Assembly: GCA_017744735.1 (NCBI GenBank) | Contig: JAGIAR010000012.1 | Span: 38,691 to 102,690, forward strand | Direction: 5' to 3' | DNA from: Novosphingobium sp. | Lineage (GTDB): Bacteria > Pseudomonadota > Alphaproteobacteria > Sphingomonadales > Sphingomonadaceae | Length of the DNA stretch: 64,000 bases | Part shown: piece after piece, positions 9,337 to 18,081 of the stretch | Layout of the letters: each line of letters opens with the position of its first letter | How positions within the stretch are numbered: position 1 is the stretch's first letter | Program-made: the position numbers and the translations under genes | Notes under the pieces: generated by a model | The model's database searches: none | What the model was told of the DNA's origin: nothing | What the model saw: only the letters and a program-made list of their open reading frames with translations

Positions 9337-9435
9337 GCAGGCGTGTCACCCGTGTCCGGCGGCGATGGAATCGCGCAATTGCGCGGCTTTTGCGGCGGCT
9401 CCGCAGGGTGACAGGGTGTAACTTGTGTCACCCTG
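9337..9435. repeat. GTGTCACCC/GGGTGACA repeat, copy A
   Basis: The left end GCAGGCGTGTCACCC (9337-9351) and the right end AGGGTGACAGGGTGTAACTT followed by GTGTCACCCTG (9405-9435) recur with the same order and spacing at 56975-57074. The two ends are partly inverted (TGTCACCC against GGGTGACA). This copy ends about 37 bp before the Mop gene start, so it might carry regulatory sites, but the second copy lies between convergent genes, which favours an interspersed repeat. Confidence 0.6.
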
Positions 9436-9471
9436 CCGGCGGGCCTAGCCTCGCCCCGAAGGAGAGCAGCG

Positions 9472-9678
9472 ATGAAGATCAGCGCGCGCAACCAGCTTGC
9501 CGGCACGGTGGTGTCGGTCACCCCCGGGGCGGTCAACGGTACGGTCAAGGTCGATATCGGTGGCGGCAACACGATCACCGCCAGCATCACCGAAGAGGCG
9601 ATCGCCGAGCTCGGGCTGCAGGCGGGCGACCGCGTGACCGCGATCGTCAAGGCGAGCGACGTGCTGATCGGGAAATAG
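9472..9678 (+). CDS. molybdenum-binding Mop/TOBE protein
   Basis: The protein has 68 residues, exactly one TOBE/Mop domain: M-K-I-S-A-R-N-Q-L-A-G-T-V, V-N-G-T-V-K-V-D-I-G-G-G, then I-T-E-E-A-I-A-E-L-G-L-Q-A-G-D-R-V-T-A-I-V-K-A-S-D-V. Molbindins of this type assemble into oligomers that store molybdate. The start at 9472 follows AAGGAG. No modABC transporter is nearby, but a molybdenum-cofactor oxidoreductase is encoded at 23017-23748. Confidence 0.93.
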   Translation: MKISARNQLAGTVVSVTPGAVNGTVKVDIGGGNTITASITEEAIAELGLQAGDRVTAIVKASDVLIGK

Positions 9679-9706
9679 CGCGGCGTCGCGGCCGGGGCGG
9701 CGCTGC

Positions 9707-10366
9707 CTATTGCGGCGCGCGCTGCGGCACCACCTGGATCAGCGGCGCGGCCGGGGCGGGCGCAGGCTGGGCAGCGGAGACGCGCTGGGTCGGGGCGGCA
9801 TGCGCGCCCGCGTTGCGGCCCCTGGCGCCGGGGGAGGCGGGGTCGGTGCCCGCGGCGGGGGCGTCGTTGCCGAGCACCTGGCCGTCGCTGACCAGCACGG
9901 CCTTGGCGGCGGCCGCGGCGCTTTCGGCATCGGTCCCGGCGGCCTCGGCGTAGTCGCCGGCTTCGGCGATCCCGGCGGCGAGATGCGCGGGCACCGGCTG
10001 GTCGGGATAGCCGAACGGAGCGGGGTCCTCGGGGAAGGCCTCGTCCAGGCCGGCATGGCGGGGCAGCTGCACCTGCACCCCGGCGTTGCCGGCCTCGGCA
10101 TAGGGCTTGCCGCCGTGCTGCATGATCGCGGGGTCGACTGCCCAGGACATGAGGCAGCCGAGCAGCAGCCCGGCCGGAATCGCGCCGGCGACCAGCCAGG
10201 GGCCGCTCGGCCGGGGCAGGCGGTGGCGCAGGTCGAGCAGGCGGTGCACCGAGGGCGGCAGCGTCGGGGAAATCCGCTCCCACGCTTCCGCGGGCAGCGG
10301 CATGCGCGCCAGCAGCGCGGGCGCGCGGCGCAGGGGTTGGCCACGCAGACTGTGATCGGCTTTCAT
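9707..10366 (-). CDS. single-pass membrane protein, unknown function
   Basis: The protein has 219 residues. A basic cytoplasmic segment of about 55 residues precedes one transmembrane helix (W-L-V-A-G-A-I-P-A-G-L-L-L-G-C-L-M-S-W). The remaining ~130 residues form an extracytoplasmic region rich in alanine, proline and glycine, with low-complexity stretches. Bitopic topology with a short cytoplasmic part resembles anti-sigma-type proteins, but no zinc-binding H-x3-C-x2-C motif or partner sigma factor is present, so I leave the function open. ATG 10366 is preferred over an upstream in-frame start because of a GGAGCG Shine-Dalgarno. Confidence 0.6.
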   Translation of the reverse strand: MKADHSLRGQPLRRAPALLARMPLPAEAWERISPTLPPSVHRLLDLRHRLPRPSGPWLVAGAIPAGLLLGCLMSWAVDPAIMQHGGKPYAEAGNAGVQVQLPRHAGLDEAFPEDPAPFGYPDQPVPAHLAAGIAEAGDYAEAAGTDAESAAAAAKAVLVSDGQVLGNDAPAAGTDPASPGARGRNAGAHAAPTQRVSAAQPAPAPAAPLIQVVPQRAPQ

Positions 10367-10584
10367 CGAACGCGCTCCAGCCCCCCGGAACTCCCGCTCC
10401 ACCAATGCATCTCGGGCGGACGCGTTCCCGCGTCCGCCGCGCGCGCGGGGCGATTTGCCTCACCGCGCGGGCGAGGAGCGCCCGGGTCTGGTCTCGGCAG
10501 AGCGCAAGAGGATGGCCGCGCTCGTTGCGCCCGCCCGCCTACCGGCTATAGCCGGCAAGGCGGGCGCAGCGACGGGGAGCAGGC

Positions 10585-11841
10585 ATGACGGGTGGGAATG
10601 AAGCCGGGGCGGCGAGGGCCGACATGCTGGTCCGCCCGACGCTGCTGGTGCTGCTGGCGGCGACCTTCGTCACCTGCGCCGCCGGCTGGCTGTTCAAGGC
10701 GCAATGCACCTTCGACGGGCAATGGGACAATCTCGAGCTCTACGCCAAGGGCTGCTATTCGGATGCCTTCCCCTTCTGGCGCGGGCACCGGCTGGCCGAA
10801 GGGGCGATTCCCTATCTCCAGACGCAGATCGAATATCCGGTGCTGACCGGGCTGCTGATCTTCCTCGAACAGCGCTGGACCCACGCGCTGTTCGGGCCGG
10901 ACGCGGGCGATCCGGCCTTCGTGTTCGTGGTCAGCCTGGCCAACACCGCGCTGGCGCTGCTGGTCACCAGGATGCTGTGGGATTTGCGGCTGCCGGCGCA
11001 ACGGCTGTGGGCCTGGGCGCTGGCGCCGCTGCTGGTGCTCTATGTCGGGCACAATTGGGACCTGCTGGCGGTGACGCTGGCGCTCGCGGCCTTCGTCGCG
11101 GCGGAGAAGGGGCGGCCGGTGCGCGCCTGCGCGCTCGCCGCGCTGGGGGCGGCGGCGAAACTGTTCCCGGTGCTGCTGCTGCCGCTGATCGCGCTCCGCC
11201 GGCTGCTCGCCTTCCGCTTCGGCGAGGTCATGGTGCTGGTGCTGGTCTCGGTCGGAACCTGGGCGGCGGTGAACCTGCCGGTGGCGCTGCTGGCGCCCGA
11301 CAACTGGTCGGAATTCTACCGCTTCTCGTCCGAGCGCGGCGGCACCGCGGCGGCGGTGTGGGACCTCGCGGCCCACTATCAGGTGTTCATCACCGACATT
11401 CCGATGCGCAACCTGCTCTCGGGGCTGGCCTTCGTCGCCGGGATGGGCGCGATGCTGCACGAGGGCTGGCCGCGCTACAAGGACCGGCTGTGGCTGATGA
11501 TCACCCCGGTGCTGCTGTGGTTCCTGTTCACCAGCAAGGTCTATTCGCCGCAGTTCGACCTGTGGGCCTATCCCTTCATCCTGATCACCGCGCGGCGGTG
11601 GGAGCCGATGGCGCTGTTCGTGCTGGGCGATGCCGCGTGCTATTTCATGGAGCTGTGGTTCTTCTCGGGCCAGGGGGGCGGCTGGCCGGCGGTGCCGATG
11701 GCATCGGTGCTGTGCGCGGCGGTGATCCGCGCGGTCGCGATATTCTGGCTGATTTTCGACGCGCTGCGCCAGCCGCTGCCCGAGTGGCTGGAACGGGAAA
11801 CGGGCGGTGCGCCCCTACCGGCCGGCGCGCAGGCGCACTAG
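10585..11841 (+). CDS. GT87-like (DUF2029) membrane glycosyltransferase
   Basis: The protein has 418 residues with about ten hydrophobic segments. Characteristic blocks are F-D-G-Q-W-D-N near the first periplasmic loop, I-E-Y-P-V-L-T-G at the next helix, and Y-V-G-H-N-W-D-L-L-A-V plus A-A-A-K-L-F-P-V-L-L-L-P. These match the GT-C glycosyltransferase family 87, known from mycobacterial polyprenol-phosphate-dependent mannosyltransferases. An early acidic residue (D in Q-W-D or E in I-E-Y-P) would be the catalytic base. Donor and acceptor cannot be read from sequence. A dioxygenase gene follows 9 bp downstream on the same strand. Confidence 0.8.
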   Translation: MTGGNEAGAARADMLVRPTLLVLLAATFVTCAAGWLFKAQCTFDGQWDNLELYAKGCYSDAFPFWRGHRLAEGAIPYLQTQIEYPVLTGLLIFLEQRWTHALFGPDAGDPAFVFVVSLANTALALLVTRMLWDLRLPAQRLWAWALAPLLVLYVGHNWDLLAVTLALAAFVAAEKGRPVRACALAALGAAAKLFPVLLLPLIALRRLLAFRFGEVMVLVLVSVGTWAAVNLPVALLAPDNWSEFYRFSSERGGTAAAVWDLAAHYQVFITDIPMRNLLSGLAFVAGMGAMLHEGWPRYKDRLWLMITPVLLWFLFTSKVYSPQFDLWAYPFILITARRWEPMALFVLGDAACYFMELWFFSGQGGGWPAVPMASVLCAAVIRAVAIFWLIFDALRQPLPEWLERETGGAPLPAGAQAH

Positions 11842-11850
11842 ATAGGCCGC

Positions 11851-12642
11851 ATGACCAGCCAACCCAGCCTTTATATCCCGCACGGCGGCGGCCCGTGCTT
11901 CTTCATGCCGGATCCCGCCGGGACCTGGACCAGGATGGAAGCCTATCTCGCCGGCCTCGCCGCGAGCCTGCCCGAGCCGCCCAAGGCGATCCTGATCGTT
12001 TCGGGCCATTGGGAGGAGCAGGGCTTCGCCTTCACCGGCGCCGACCATCCCGAACTGCTGTTCGACTATTACGGCTTCCCGCCGCATACCTATGAGCTCG
12101 CCTGGCCTGCGCCGGGCGCGCCATGGCTGGCCGAGCGCGGAGTGGAACTGCTGCGCGCGGCGGGTCTGCCGGTTGCGGGCATCCATCCGACCCGCGGTTA
12201 CGACCACGGGGTGTTCGTGCCGATGAAGGTCGCGTTCCCCGATGCCGCGATCCCGACCCTCCAGATGTCGCTCTGCGCCGGGCTCGATCCCGCGCTCCAC
12301 GTCGCGGCGGGCCGGGCGCTCGCGCCCTTGCGCGAGGAGGGCGTGCTGGTGCTCGGATCGGGGATGAGCTTTCACAACCTGCGCGCCTATGGCGATCCGC
12401 GGGTCGAGGGGCCATCGCTCGAATTCGATGCCTGGCTGGGGCAGGCGGCGGGCGCCGAAGCAGATGCGCGCGCCGCGCTGCTCGAACGCTGGGACACCGC
12501 GCCCTATGCGCGCTTCTGCCACCCGCGCGAGGAGCATCTGATCCCGCTGATGGTCGCCGCCGGCGCCTCGGACGAGGCCGGCGTGCGCGACTATGGCGAG
12601 GTGGTGCTGAAGGGCGCGGTCTCGGCGTTCCGGTTCGGGTGA
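11851..12642 (+). CDS. DODA-type extradiol ring-opening dioxygenase
   Basis: The protein has 263 residues, the usual length for the YgiD/DODA group of LigB-fold dioxygenases. Metal-ligand histidines align with the family: H11 (I-P-H-G-G-G-P), H53 (V-S-G-H-W-E) and H229 (E-E-H-L-I-P-L), with H119 (Y-D-H-G-V-F-V-P) and H175 as likely acid/base residues. Family members cleave catecholic substrates such as DOPA; E. coli YgiD does so with zinc, plant DODA makes betalamic acid. The natural substrate here is unknown. It may be cotranscribed with the GT87 gene. Confidence 0.9.
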   Translation: MTSQPSLYIPHGGGPCFFMPDPAGTWTRMEAYLAGLAASLPEPPKAILIVSGHWEEQGFAFTGADHPELLFDYYGFPPHTYELAWPAPGAPWLAERGVELLRAAGLPVAGIHPTRGYDHGVFVPMKVAFPDAAIPTLQMSLCAGLDPALHVAAGRALAPLREEGVLVLGSGMSFHNLRAYGDPRVEGPSLEFDAWLGQAAGAEADARAALLERWDTAPYARFCHPREEHLIPLMVAAGASDEAGVRDYGEVVLKGAVSAFRFG

Positions 12643-12666
12643 GGGGCCGGTTCGGGCAAGGGGCGT

Positions 12667-13653
12667 TCAGAACCCGAAGGAAGTGAGCAACAGGAGGCCG
12701 TAACGCGCGGTCTTCTTGAAGCGTATTTCGGTCTCCCCGGCGGGCAGCGGCTGGTTGGCGACGATCCCGTCGCCGAAGATCTGCGTGTTCGGATCGACCG
12801 CGATGCCCACGCCGAGGTTGAAGCTCTTGCTGGAATTGGCGTCGGGCCGGAAGCCGAACATCACTCCGCCGCCGATCGCATCGATCAACTCTCCGTCCCC
12901 GGACTGGATGGCGACGAACGGCCCCCAGCCATAGCGATAAGTCTCTTTCCCCTCGGACGAGATTATCGGCTTGCCGAGGCCGAAGAACTGATGCGCTTCG
13001 AGCATGACCCGTGCGACCGCGTTGTCCTGATCGGTAACGCGGACAATGCCGTTGGGATCGAGCGTGGCCGCGGTGATCCGGTCGCGGCCGAAGTTCTTGG
13101 TAAAGGAAAGGCCGACGCCGAGCCCCAAACCCATGAAGTCCTGGCCTGCCTTGACCTCGCCTTCCTCGACCGCTTTCGCATTGGTGAGTTCATCGGTTGC
13201 CTTGACGACTTGCGCGATCTTTCGATCCTCGTTGCTTCCCGCAACAAAGGCGAGGGTCCCACCGTCTCCGTCCGAGGCCAAGCCGGCTACGGCAATCCTC
13301 AGATCCTGTTTCGCACGCTCCACCCGCAGGGCTGCCGGCGATACTTTCACGTCCGAGTCCGAGGCACTCGCGCGAGCGAGAATCTCTGCTCGCATTTGCG
13401 CGTCGGTCAGTAACGGGGGACTGGCAGGAAGGGGAGCAGGAGCTGGCACGACTGCCGGCGCTGCCACGAATGCGGATCCCCCGGCCCTCAACTGTGCAGC
13501 TTCGGCCTCCAGTTCGGCTGCCCGGGCGTCCCGCGCCGCCTGCAGCTCCGTCTCGAGCCGTTTCACCTTTTCCGCATTGGTTTCGGCCGTCGCCGGTGCC
13601 GAGCACACCAGCGCGCCCGCTGCGCCGACCAAAAACGCGAACCGCAATCCCAT
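12667..13653 (-). CDS. exported protein with coiled coil and predicted beta-barrel
   Basis: The protein has 328 residues. The signal peptide ends A-P-A-T-A-E (about residue 24). A charged coiled coil follows (A-E-K-V-K-R-L-E-T-E-L-Q-A-A-R-D, to about 56), then a proline/alanine linker. The C-terminal ~160 residues show alternating hydrophobicity (G-L-G-L-G-V-G-L-S-F, Y-G-W-G-P-F-V-A-I) and a terminal phenylalanine (L-L-T-S-F-G-F), as in outer-membrane barrels. I do not recognise a named family. It lies convergent to the dioxygenase and is followed upstream by 168 bp without an evident feature. Confidence 0.65.
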   Translation of the reverse strand: MGLRFAFLVGAAGALVCSAPATAETNAEKVKRLETELQAARDARAAELEAEAAQLRAGGSAFVAAPAVVPAPAPLPASPPLLTDAQMRAEILARASASDSDVKVSPAALRVERAKQDLRIAVAGLASDGDGGTLAFVAGSNEDRKIAQVVKATDELTNAKAVEEGEVKAGQDFMGLGLGVGLSFTKNFGRDRITAATLDPNGIVRVTDQDNAVARVMLEAHQFFGLGKPIISSEGKETYRYGWGPFVAIQSGDGELIDAIGGGVMFGFRPDANSSKSFNLGVGIAVDPNTQIFGDGIVANQPLPAGETEIRFKKTARYGLLLLTSFGF

Positions 13654-13821
13654 CGAGTGCCCCCACTAGCCAGTTCCGGTGTGAGCTATCGCGGGGGGAT
13701 GGAGGCGGCGATCCGAGATAGCTCCGTTATCGCGCAATTGCCCGAGGCTCTTCGCCTTCGCGGGCTGTGGGGCGGGAGCAGGCGGAGCTGCCGACTAGCT
13801 CCGAAATGCAGCCATTAGCGC

Positions 13822-14931
13822 TCACACCGCCGCATAGCCCCCGCGGCCGACCCGCACCTTCTGGCGTGCTGCGGAAAACAGCGCCCCGGCGCCGACCTTG
13901 CTGCCGCGCATCACCAGCACCACCGTGTCGCCGGGGCCGACGATCTCGGTTTCGGGCGGATGCGGAAAGCTGGTGCCGTCGGCGCGGTCGAGATGGATCA
14001 CGAAGAAGGCCCCGCGCGAACGCTGCTCGGCCTCGGCGATGGTCAGCCCGGTCAGCGCCCCGCCCTCGGGCACGGTGACGACCTCGATCTCGAGCCCGAA
14101 GTCGCGCAGCCCCCGCTTGATCTCGCGCAGGTGGGGCGAATTGCCGATATATTTGTGGGTCGCGGGATAAAGGATCTGCTCGGCGATCCGCTCCGCCCCG
14201 ATATGCGCGGGCAGCACCACCTGGTTGGCCCCGGCATGGATCAGCTTGCTCTCGGTCGAGGGCACCTCGCCGCGCGCGATGATCTCCAGCGCGGGGTTCA
14301 TGTTGCGCGCCGAAAGGGTGATGAACACGTTCGCCGCGTCGTTGGGCAGCACGGTCGCCAGCACTCTTGCGCGGGCGATCCCGGCTTCCTCCAGCACGCC
14401 CTCGTCGGTTGCGTCGCCGGTCAGGCACAGATAGCCGAGCGCGCGCGCCTCGGCGAGCTTCACCGTGTCGCGTTCGACGATGATGAACGGGCTTGCCGCG
14501 CCCGCGAGTTCCTTGGCGAGCTGGTGCCCGATCCGCCCGAGCCCGCAGATGATGGTGTGGCCGGAGAGTTTTTCGATTTGCTTTTCCATGCGATCGATCC
14601 CGAGAAGCCTGACGACCTGGTAATGCGAAAAGGCCTGCACCAGCGCGCCGGTCAGGACGATCATGCCGATGCAGCCGAAGATGATGGTGGTCTCGTCGAG
14701 CAGCCGCAGCCACGCAGTGTCCAGCGGGTGGACTTCGCCGTAGCCGACCGAGAAGATCGTGATCGTGACCATGAAGAAGGCGTCGGCGAGGCTCCAGCCC
14801 GACGCGAGGAACCCGGCGGTGGAGAGGACGTAGACCAGGCACACAAACAGCGCCGCGCGCACGAGATTCTGCGTCGGCGAGCCGAGCGAGGTCTGCGCAG
14901 CCAGCTGCGCCCTGATTCCCTTAAGCGCCAT
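13822..14931 (-). CDS. two-helix potassium channel with RCK (TrkA) domains
   Basis: The protein has 369 residues. Two transmembrane helices (about 27-45 and 76-97) flank a pore loop with selectivity filter T-I-F-S-V-G-Y-G-E (58-66). A cytoplasmic RCK-N domain follows with a Rossmann start H-T-I-I-C-G-L-G-R-I-G-H, and an RCK-C domain from about 275 (V-T-V-P-E-G-G-A-L-T-G). This is the MthK/Kch architecture: an inner-membrane K+ channel gated by ligand binding to the RCK ring. It is monocistronic and divergent from nothing obvious; the cupin gene lies upstream on the same strand. Confidence 0.92.
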   Translation of the reverse strand: MALKGIRAQLAAQTSLGSPTQNLVRAALFVCLVYVLSTAGFLASGWSLADAFFMVTITIFSVGYGEVHPLDTAWLRLLDETTIIFGCIGMIVLTGALVQAFSHYQVVRLLGIDRMEKQIEKLSGHTIICGLGRIGHQLAKELAGAASPFIIVERDTVKLAEARALGYLCLTGDATDEGVLEEAGIARARVLATVLPNDAANVFITLSARNMNPALEIIARGEVPSTESKLIHAGANQVVLPAHIGAERIAEQILYPATHKYIGNSPHLREIKRGLRDFGLEIEVVTVPEGGALTGLTIAEAEQRSRGAFFVIHLDRADGTSFPHPPETEIVGPGDTVVLVMRGSKVGAGALFSAARQKVRVGRGGYAAV

Positions 14932-15001
14932 AAGACATTGCGATCCCCTGCAATGCCTCTCCTCGCCCGCGCTTGTGCCGGGGGTGCGGCGCTTTGTCGA
15001 G

Positions 15002-15514
15002 CTATTCCATCAGCTCGAGCGGCTCGGGCAATTTGGCGAGCAATTCGTCGGAGAATTCGCCGGCGATGTGGAAGAAGGCCATCCGGGCAACCCCGTCGCC
15101 GCGGTTTTCCCACGCATGGTCGGTGCCGCGCTGGACCACCACGTCGCCGGGCCGCAGCACGACTTCGCTGTCGCTGAGGACGAGCACGATCTCGCCCTCG
15201 ATCACCACCACGTAATCGAGTGTGCGGGTGCGGTGCATCACCGTCCGGTGCCCACCCATGCGCGGCGGATAGATCTCGATCACCCGGAGCAGATGGCCCG
15301 AGGCAGGCATGATCGTGAAAGCGCGATCGTTGGGTTCGCTTTCTGGCAGCGAGGCGAGGGTGGGGACCGCTTCGGGCGTCGACCACATTTCGACGAAGTC
15401 CGCGCCGACCGCTTCGCCGTGCATGGGATGGTTCTGCGGCGGGGTGCCGTCCGATAGCACGATCGATTTGCCGTTCGCGTCGTGGCCCGTGACCACGCGC
15501 CTGCCCTTGCTCAT
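15002..15514 (-). CDS. cupin-domain protein
   Basis: The protein has 170 residues. A double-stranded beta-helix spans about 65-150 with cupin motif 1 recognisable as P-P-R-M-G-G-H-R-T-V-M-H-R-T-R-T-L-D-Y-V-V-V-I-E-G-E and motif 2 as L-R-P-G-D-V-V-V-Q-R-G-T-D-H-A-W-E-N-R. The histidines and glutamate of the metal site are present, so an enzyme or small-molecule sensor is possible. This sequence type is frequent next to aromatic-degradation genes in sphingomonads, but no pathway can be assigned here. Confidence 0.85.
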   Translation of the reverse strand: MSKGRRVVTGHDANGKSIVLSDGTPPQNHPMHGEAVGADFVEMWSTPEAVPTLASLPESEPNDRAFTIMPASGHLLRVIEIYPPRMGGHRTVMHRTRTLDYVVVIEGEIVLVLSDSEVVLRPGDVVVQRGTDHAWENRGDGVARMAFFHIAGEFSDELLAKLPEPLELME

Positions 15515-15653
15515 CGCTTCCTCCCATTCGTTAGGAAGCTACGCTTAACCGCAAGCGTTCGGCGCGCAAACGGGGAAATTTGCCTCCCGCCCCCTGTCCA
15601 TCGCGGTTCGCGCCGACTAAGGATGGCGCCTTCCCAGCGAAAGGAATTCCCGA

Positions 15654-16229
15654 ATGGCCAAGGCCGGTCATGCAAGCCTCGCCATCGCCAAGCTCGCCGA
15701 GCCCGGCATCATCAATGCCGGCGGTTTCAAGCTCACCTCGCCCGCCTTCGACGACGGCGAGGAGCTCGATCCGAGCTTTACCGCGGACGAGGAGGACGCG
15801 GTCGCTCCGCCGCTCGAATGGACCGCGCCGCCCGAGGATGCGGTGGAACTGGTGCTGATCGTCGAGGATCCCGACGTCTCGGGTTCCGAGCCCGGCTGCC
15901 ACTGGCTGGTCTGGGGTCTCGCGCCGCAAAAGGGTCGTCTGCTCGAAGGCGAGGTGCCGCCGCGCGTCGGCAAGAATTCTCAGCGCAACAGCGAATGGCT
16001 GCTGCCCAAACTGCCCGAGGGCGAGCCGCATCATTACGTGTTCCAGCTGTTCGCGCTCGACGCGCCGATCGAGCTGTCGCCCGGCAGCGACCGCGAAGCG
16101 CTGCTCGAGGAGATGGAGGATCACGTGATCGCAGCGACGATCCTCACCGCCGTGTACGAGCACAGCGACGAGGACGACGGCGACTGGGACGACGTCGACA
16201 TCGAGCGGATCGACTTCGACGGGAATTGA
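15654..16229 (+). CDS. YbhB/YbcL (Raf kinase inhibitor-like) PEBP protein
   Basis: The protein has 191 residues of the phosphatidylethanolamine-binding fold. It shows the conserved P-P-L-E-W-T-A-P-P-E-D-A, then L-V-L-I-V-E-D-P-D-V, and C-H-W-L-V-W-G-L, followed by a segment equivalent to the Y-x-G-P region but replaced by K-N-S-Q-R-N-S-E-W. The C-terminus carries an acidic tail (D-E-D-D-G-D-W-D-D) that looks lineage specific. No signal peptide is present, so it is cytoplasmic. Bacterial members are of unknown function. AGGAA precedes ATG 15654. Confidence 0.9.
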   Translation: MAKAGHASLAIAKLAEPGIINAGGFKLTSPAFDDGEELDPSFTADEEDAVAPPLEWTAPPEDAVELVLIVEDPDVSGSEPGCHWLVWGLAPQKGRLLEGEVPPRVGKNSQRNSEWLLPKLPEGEPHHYVFQLFALDAPIELSPGSDREALLEEMEDHVIAATILTAVYEHSDEDDGDWDDVDIERIDFDGN

Positions 16230-16373
16230 GCTGGATCCCCTTCCCCTGAGAAGAGCGACGCCCGAAATTTGATCTTGCCCAAAGATCGTTTGTGCCGCTT
16301 ACGATACGGGCAAACCGGTTTTGTCTGGGAATCGCGCCTTTTCGCGCTGCCCGAGAGAGGAAAGAGCTGAGTC

Positions 16374-17636
16374 ATGGCCACTATCGTCGGCGGTATCGCC
16401 ACGTCGCATACCCCCACCATCGCCTTCGCCAAGGATGCGAAGAAGTTCGACGATCCGGTGTGGAAGCCGATCTTCGAAGGCTATGAGCCGGTGCAGGAGT
16501 GGTTCCGCGCAAAGCAGCCCGACGTGCTGGTCTATATCTACAACGACCACATGACGGCGTTCTTCGACCACTACAGCCATTTCGCGCTCGGCGTGGGCGA
16601 GGAATTCGGCCCGGCCGACGAGGGCGGCGGCCCGCGCGACATTCCGGCGATCAAGGGCGATCCGGAATTCGCCGCGCATGTCGCCCGGGTGATGGTCGCG
16701 AACGAATTCGACCTTTCCTATTTCCAGGGCAAGAATCTCGACCATGGCGCGTTCTCGCCTCTGTCGGTGATGGTCGATCACGACGACAAGGGCTGGGCCT
16801 GCAAGCTGTTGCCGGTCGTGTGCGGCGTGCTGACCGTGCCGCTGCCGAGCGCGCGCCGGTTCTGGAAGTTCGGCCGCTCGCTGCGCCAGGCGATCCTGTC
16901 GTATCCGAAGGACATCAAGGTCGCGATCGCCGGTACCGGCGGGCTGTCGCACCAGGTCCATGGCGAGGGCTGCGGGTTCAACAATCCCGAATGGGATCAC
17001 GAATTCATGGACCGGCTGGAGAAGGATCCCGAGGGCCTGCTCGACATGACCGTGGCCGAACTGGCCAAGCTCGGCGGCTGGGAAGGCGCCGAAGTGGTGA
17101 TGTGGCTGATGATGCGCGGGGCGCTCAGCGAAAAGGTCGAGGTCACCCACAAGACCTATTTCCTCCCCTCGATGACCCCGATCGCGACGATGATCCTCGA
17201 GGACACCGCGCAGGACGCGCCCGTCGAGGATCCGGAAGTCACCCGCGAGCGCGCGTGGCACGATTACGCCGGCGCCGAAGCGCTGGAGGGCACCTATCCC
17301 TTCACCATCGAGCGTTCGGTCAAGGGCTTCCGCCTCAATCACTTCCTCCATTCGCTGACCGATCCGGCGACGCGCAAGAAGTTCCGCGAGGACGAGGAAG
17401 GGACGATGCTCGCCGCCGGCCTGACCGACGAGGAACGCCGGCTGGTCCGCGAGCGCGACTGGATCGGGATGATCCACTACGGCGTGATCTTCTTCATGCT
17501 CGAGAAGCTCGGCGCGGTGACCGGCATCGGCAACATCGACATCTACGCCGCGTTCAAGGGCATGACCGTGCCGGAGTTCCAGAAGACCCGCAACGCCGCG
17601 ATCACCTACGGTGTGGCGGGCAAGGAAGACAAGTAG
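16374..17636 (+). CDS. gallate/protocatechuate-type extradiol dioxygenase (DesB-like)
   Basis: The protein has 420 residues: a LigB-type domain fused to a C-terminal LigA-type domain (D-I-Y-A-A-F-K-G-M-T). The length and arrangement match Sphingobium DesB gallate dioxygenase. Family-critical residues are in place within one position: H12 (S-H-T-P) and H59 (Y-N-D-H) with E240 as iron ligands, H124 (L-D-H-G-A-F) and H193 (G-L-S-H) as catalytic histidines. It would open gallate, or a related catechol, with O2 and Fe(II). No downstream ring-cleavage genes (hydratase, aldolase, isomerase) are adjacent, so the true substrate is open. Confidence 0.85.
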   Translation: MATIVGGIATSHTPTIAFAKDAKKFDDPVWKPIFEGYEPVQEWFRAKQPDVLVYIYNDHMTAFFDHYSHFALGVGEEFGPADEGGGPRDIPAIKGDPEFAAHVARVMVANEFDLSYFQGKNLDHGAFSPLSVMVDHDDKGWACKLLPVVCGVLTVPLPSARRFWKFGRSLRQAILSYPKDIKVAIAGTGGLSHQVHGEGCGFNNPEWDHEFMDRLEKDPEGLLDMTVAELAKLGGWEGAEVVMWLMMRGALSEKVEVTHKTYFLPSMTPIATMILEDTAQDAPVEDPEVTRERAWHDYAGAEALEGTYPFTIERSVKGFRLNHFLHSLTDPATRKKFREDEEGTMLAAGLTDEERRLVRERDWIGMIHYGVIFFMLEKLGAVTGIGNIDIYAAFKGMTVPEFQKTRNAAITYGVAGKEDK

Positions 17637-17639
17637 GTC

Positions 17640-18047
17640 CTAGCTTGAGCTCCGGCGGCGGACCGGCCAGTCGGTCACGCCGCCGGTCCACAGCGCCAGC
17701 CAGACGATCAGCGGCTGCGCAAACATCCTGGGCACGTGATAGGCGAGGCCCAGCCCCCGGTCGGGCCGCGCCATGTCGATCAGGAAGTGGTTGATGTTGG
17801 CCGGGAAGACGCACACCGCGTAGAGTGCCAAGCCGATCGCTCCGGCGCGCCGCAACGGTCTCGACCACGGCTGCACCAGCGCGACCGCGCCCAACAGCTC
17901 CGCCACCCCGGTCGCGAATATGACCGTCTCCGGCCATGGCACCCACTGCGGCGTGATGCGCAGGAACGGCGCCGGTGCGGCCAGGTGAATGCAACCGGCG
18001 ACGGCATAGAAGATGCCGAGCGACCAGCGAAGCAGAATGCGGATCAT
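17640..18047 (-). CDS. DoxX-like integral membrane protein
   Basis: The protein has 135 residues with four hydrophobic segments. The first begins M-I-R-I-L-L-R-W-S-L-G-I-F-Y-A-V-A-G, with G-V-A-E-L-L-G-A-V-A-L-V in the third helix region and N-I-N-H-F-L-I-D between helices; these are DoxX-family hallmarks. ATG 18047 is chosen over an upstream in-frame ATG since the family begins at this point. The stop falls 4 bp after the dioxygenase gene, convergent. DoxX proteins have been tied to quinone or thiol redox functions, none of which can be shown here. Confidence 0.75.
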   Translation of the reverse strand: MIRILLRWSLGIFYAVAGCIHLAAPAPFLRITPQWVPWPETVIFATGVAELLGAVALVQPWSRPLRRAGAIGLALYAVCVFPANINHFLIDMARPDRGLGLAYHVPRMFAQPLIVWLALWTGGVTDWPVRRRSSS

Positions 18048-18081
18048 CAGGGCGGCTGATAGCCCCGCCCATGCGCGGTGG

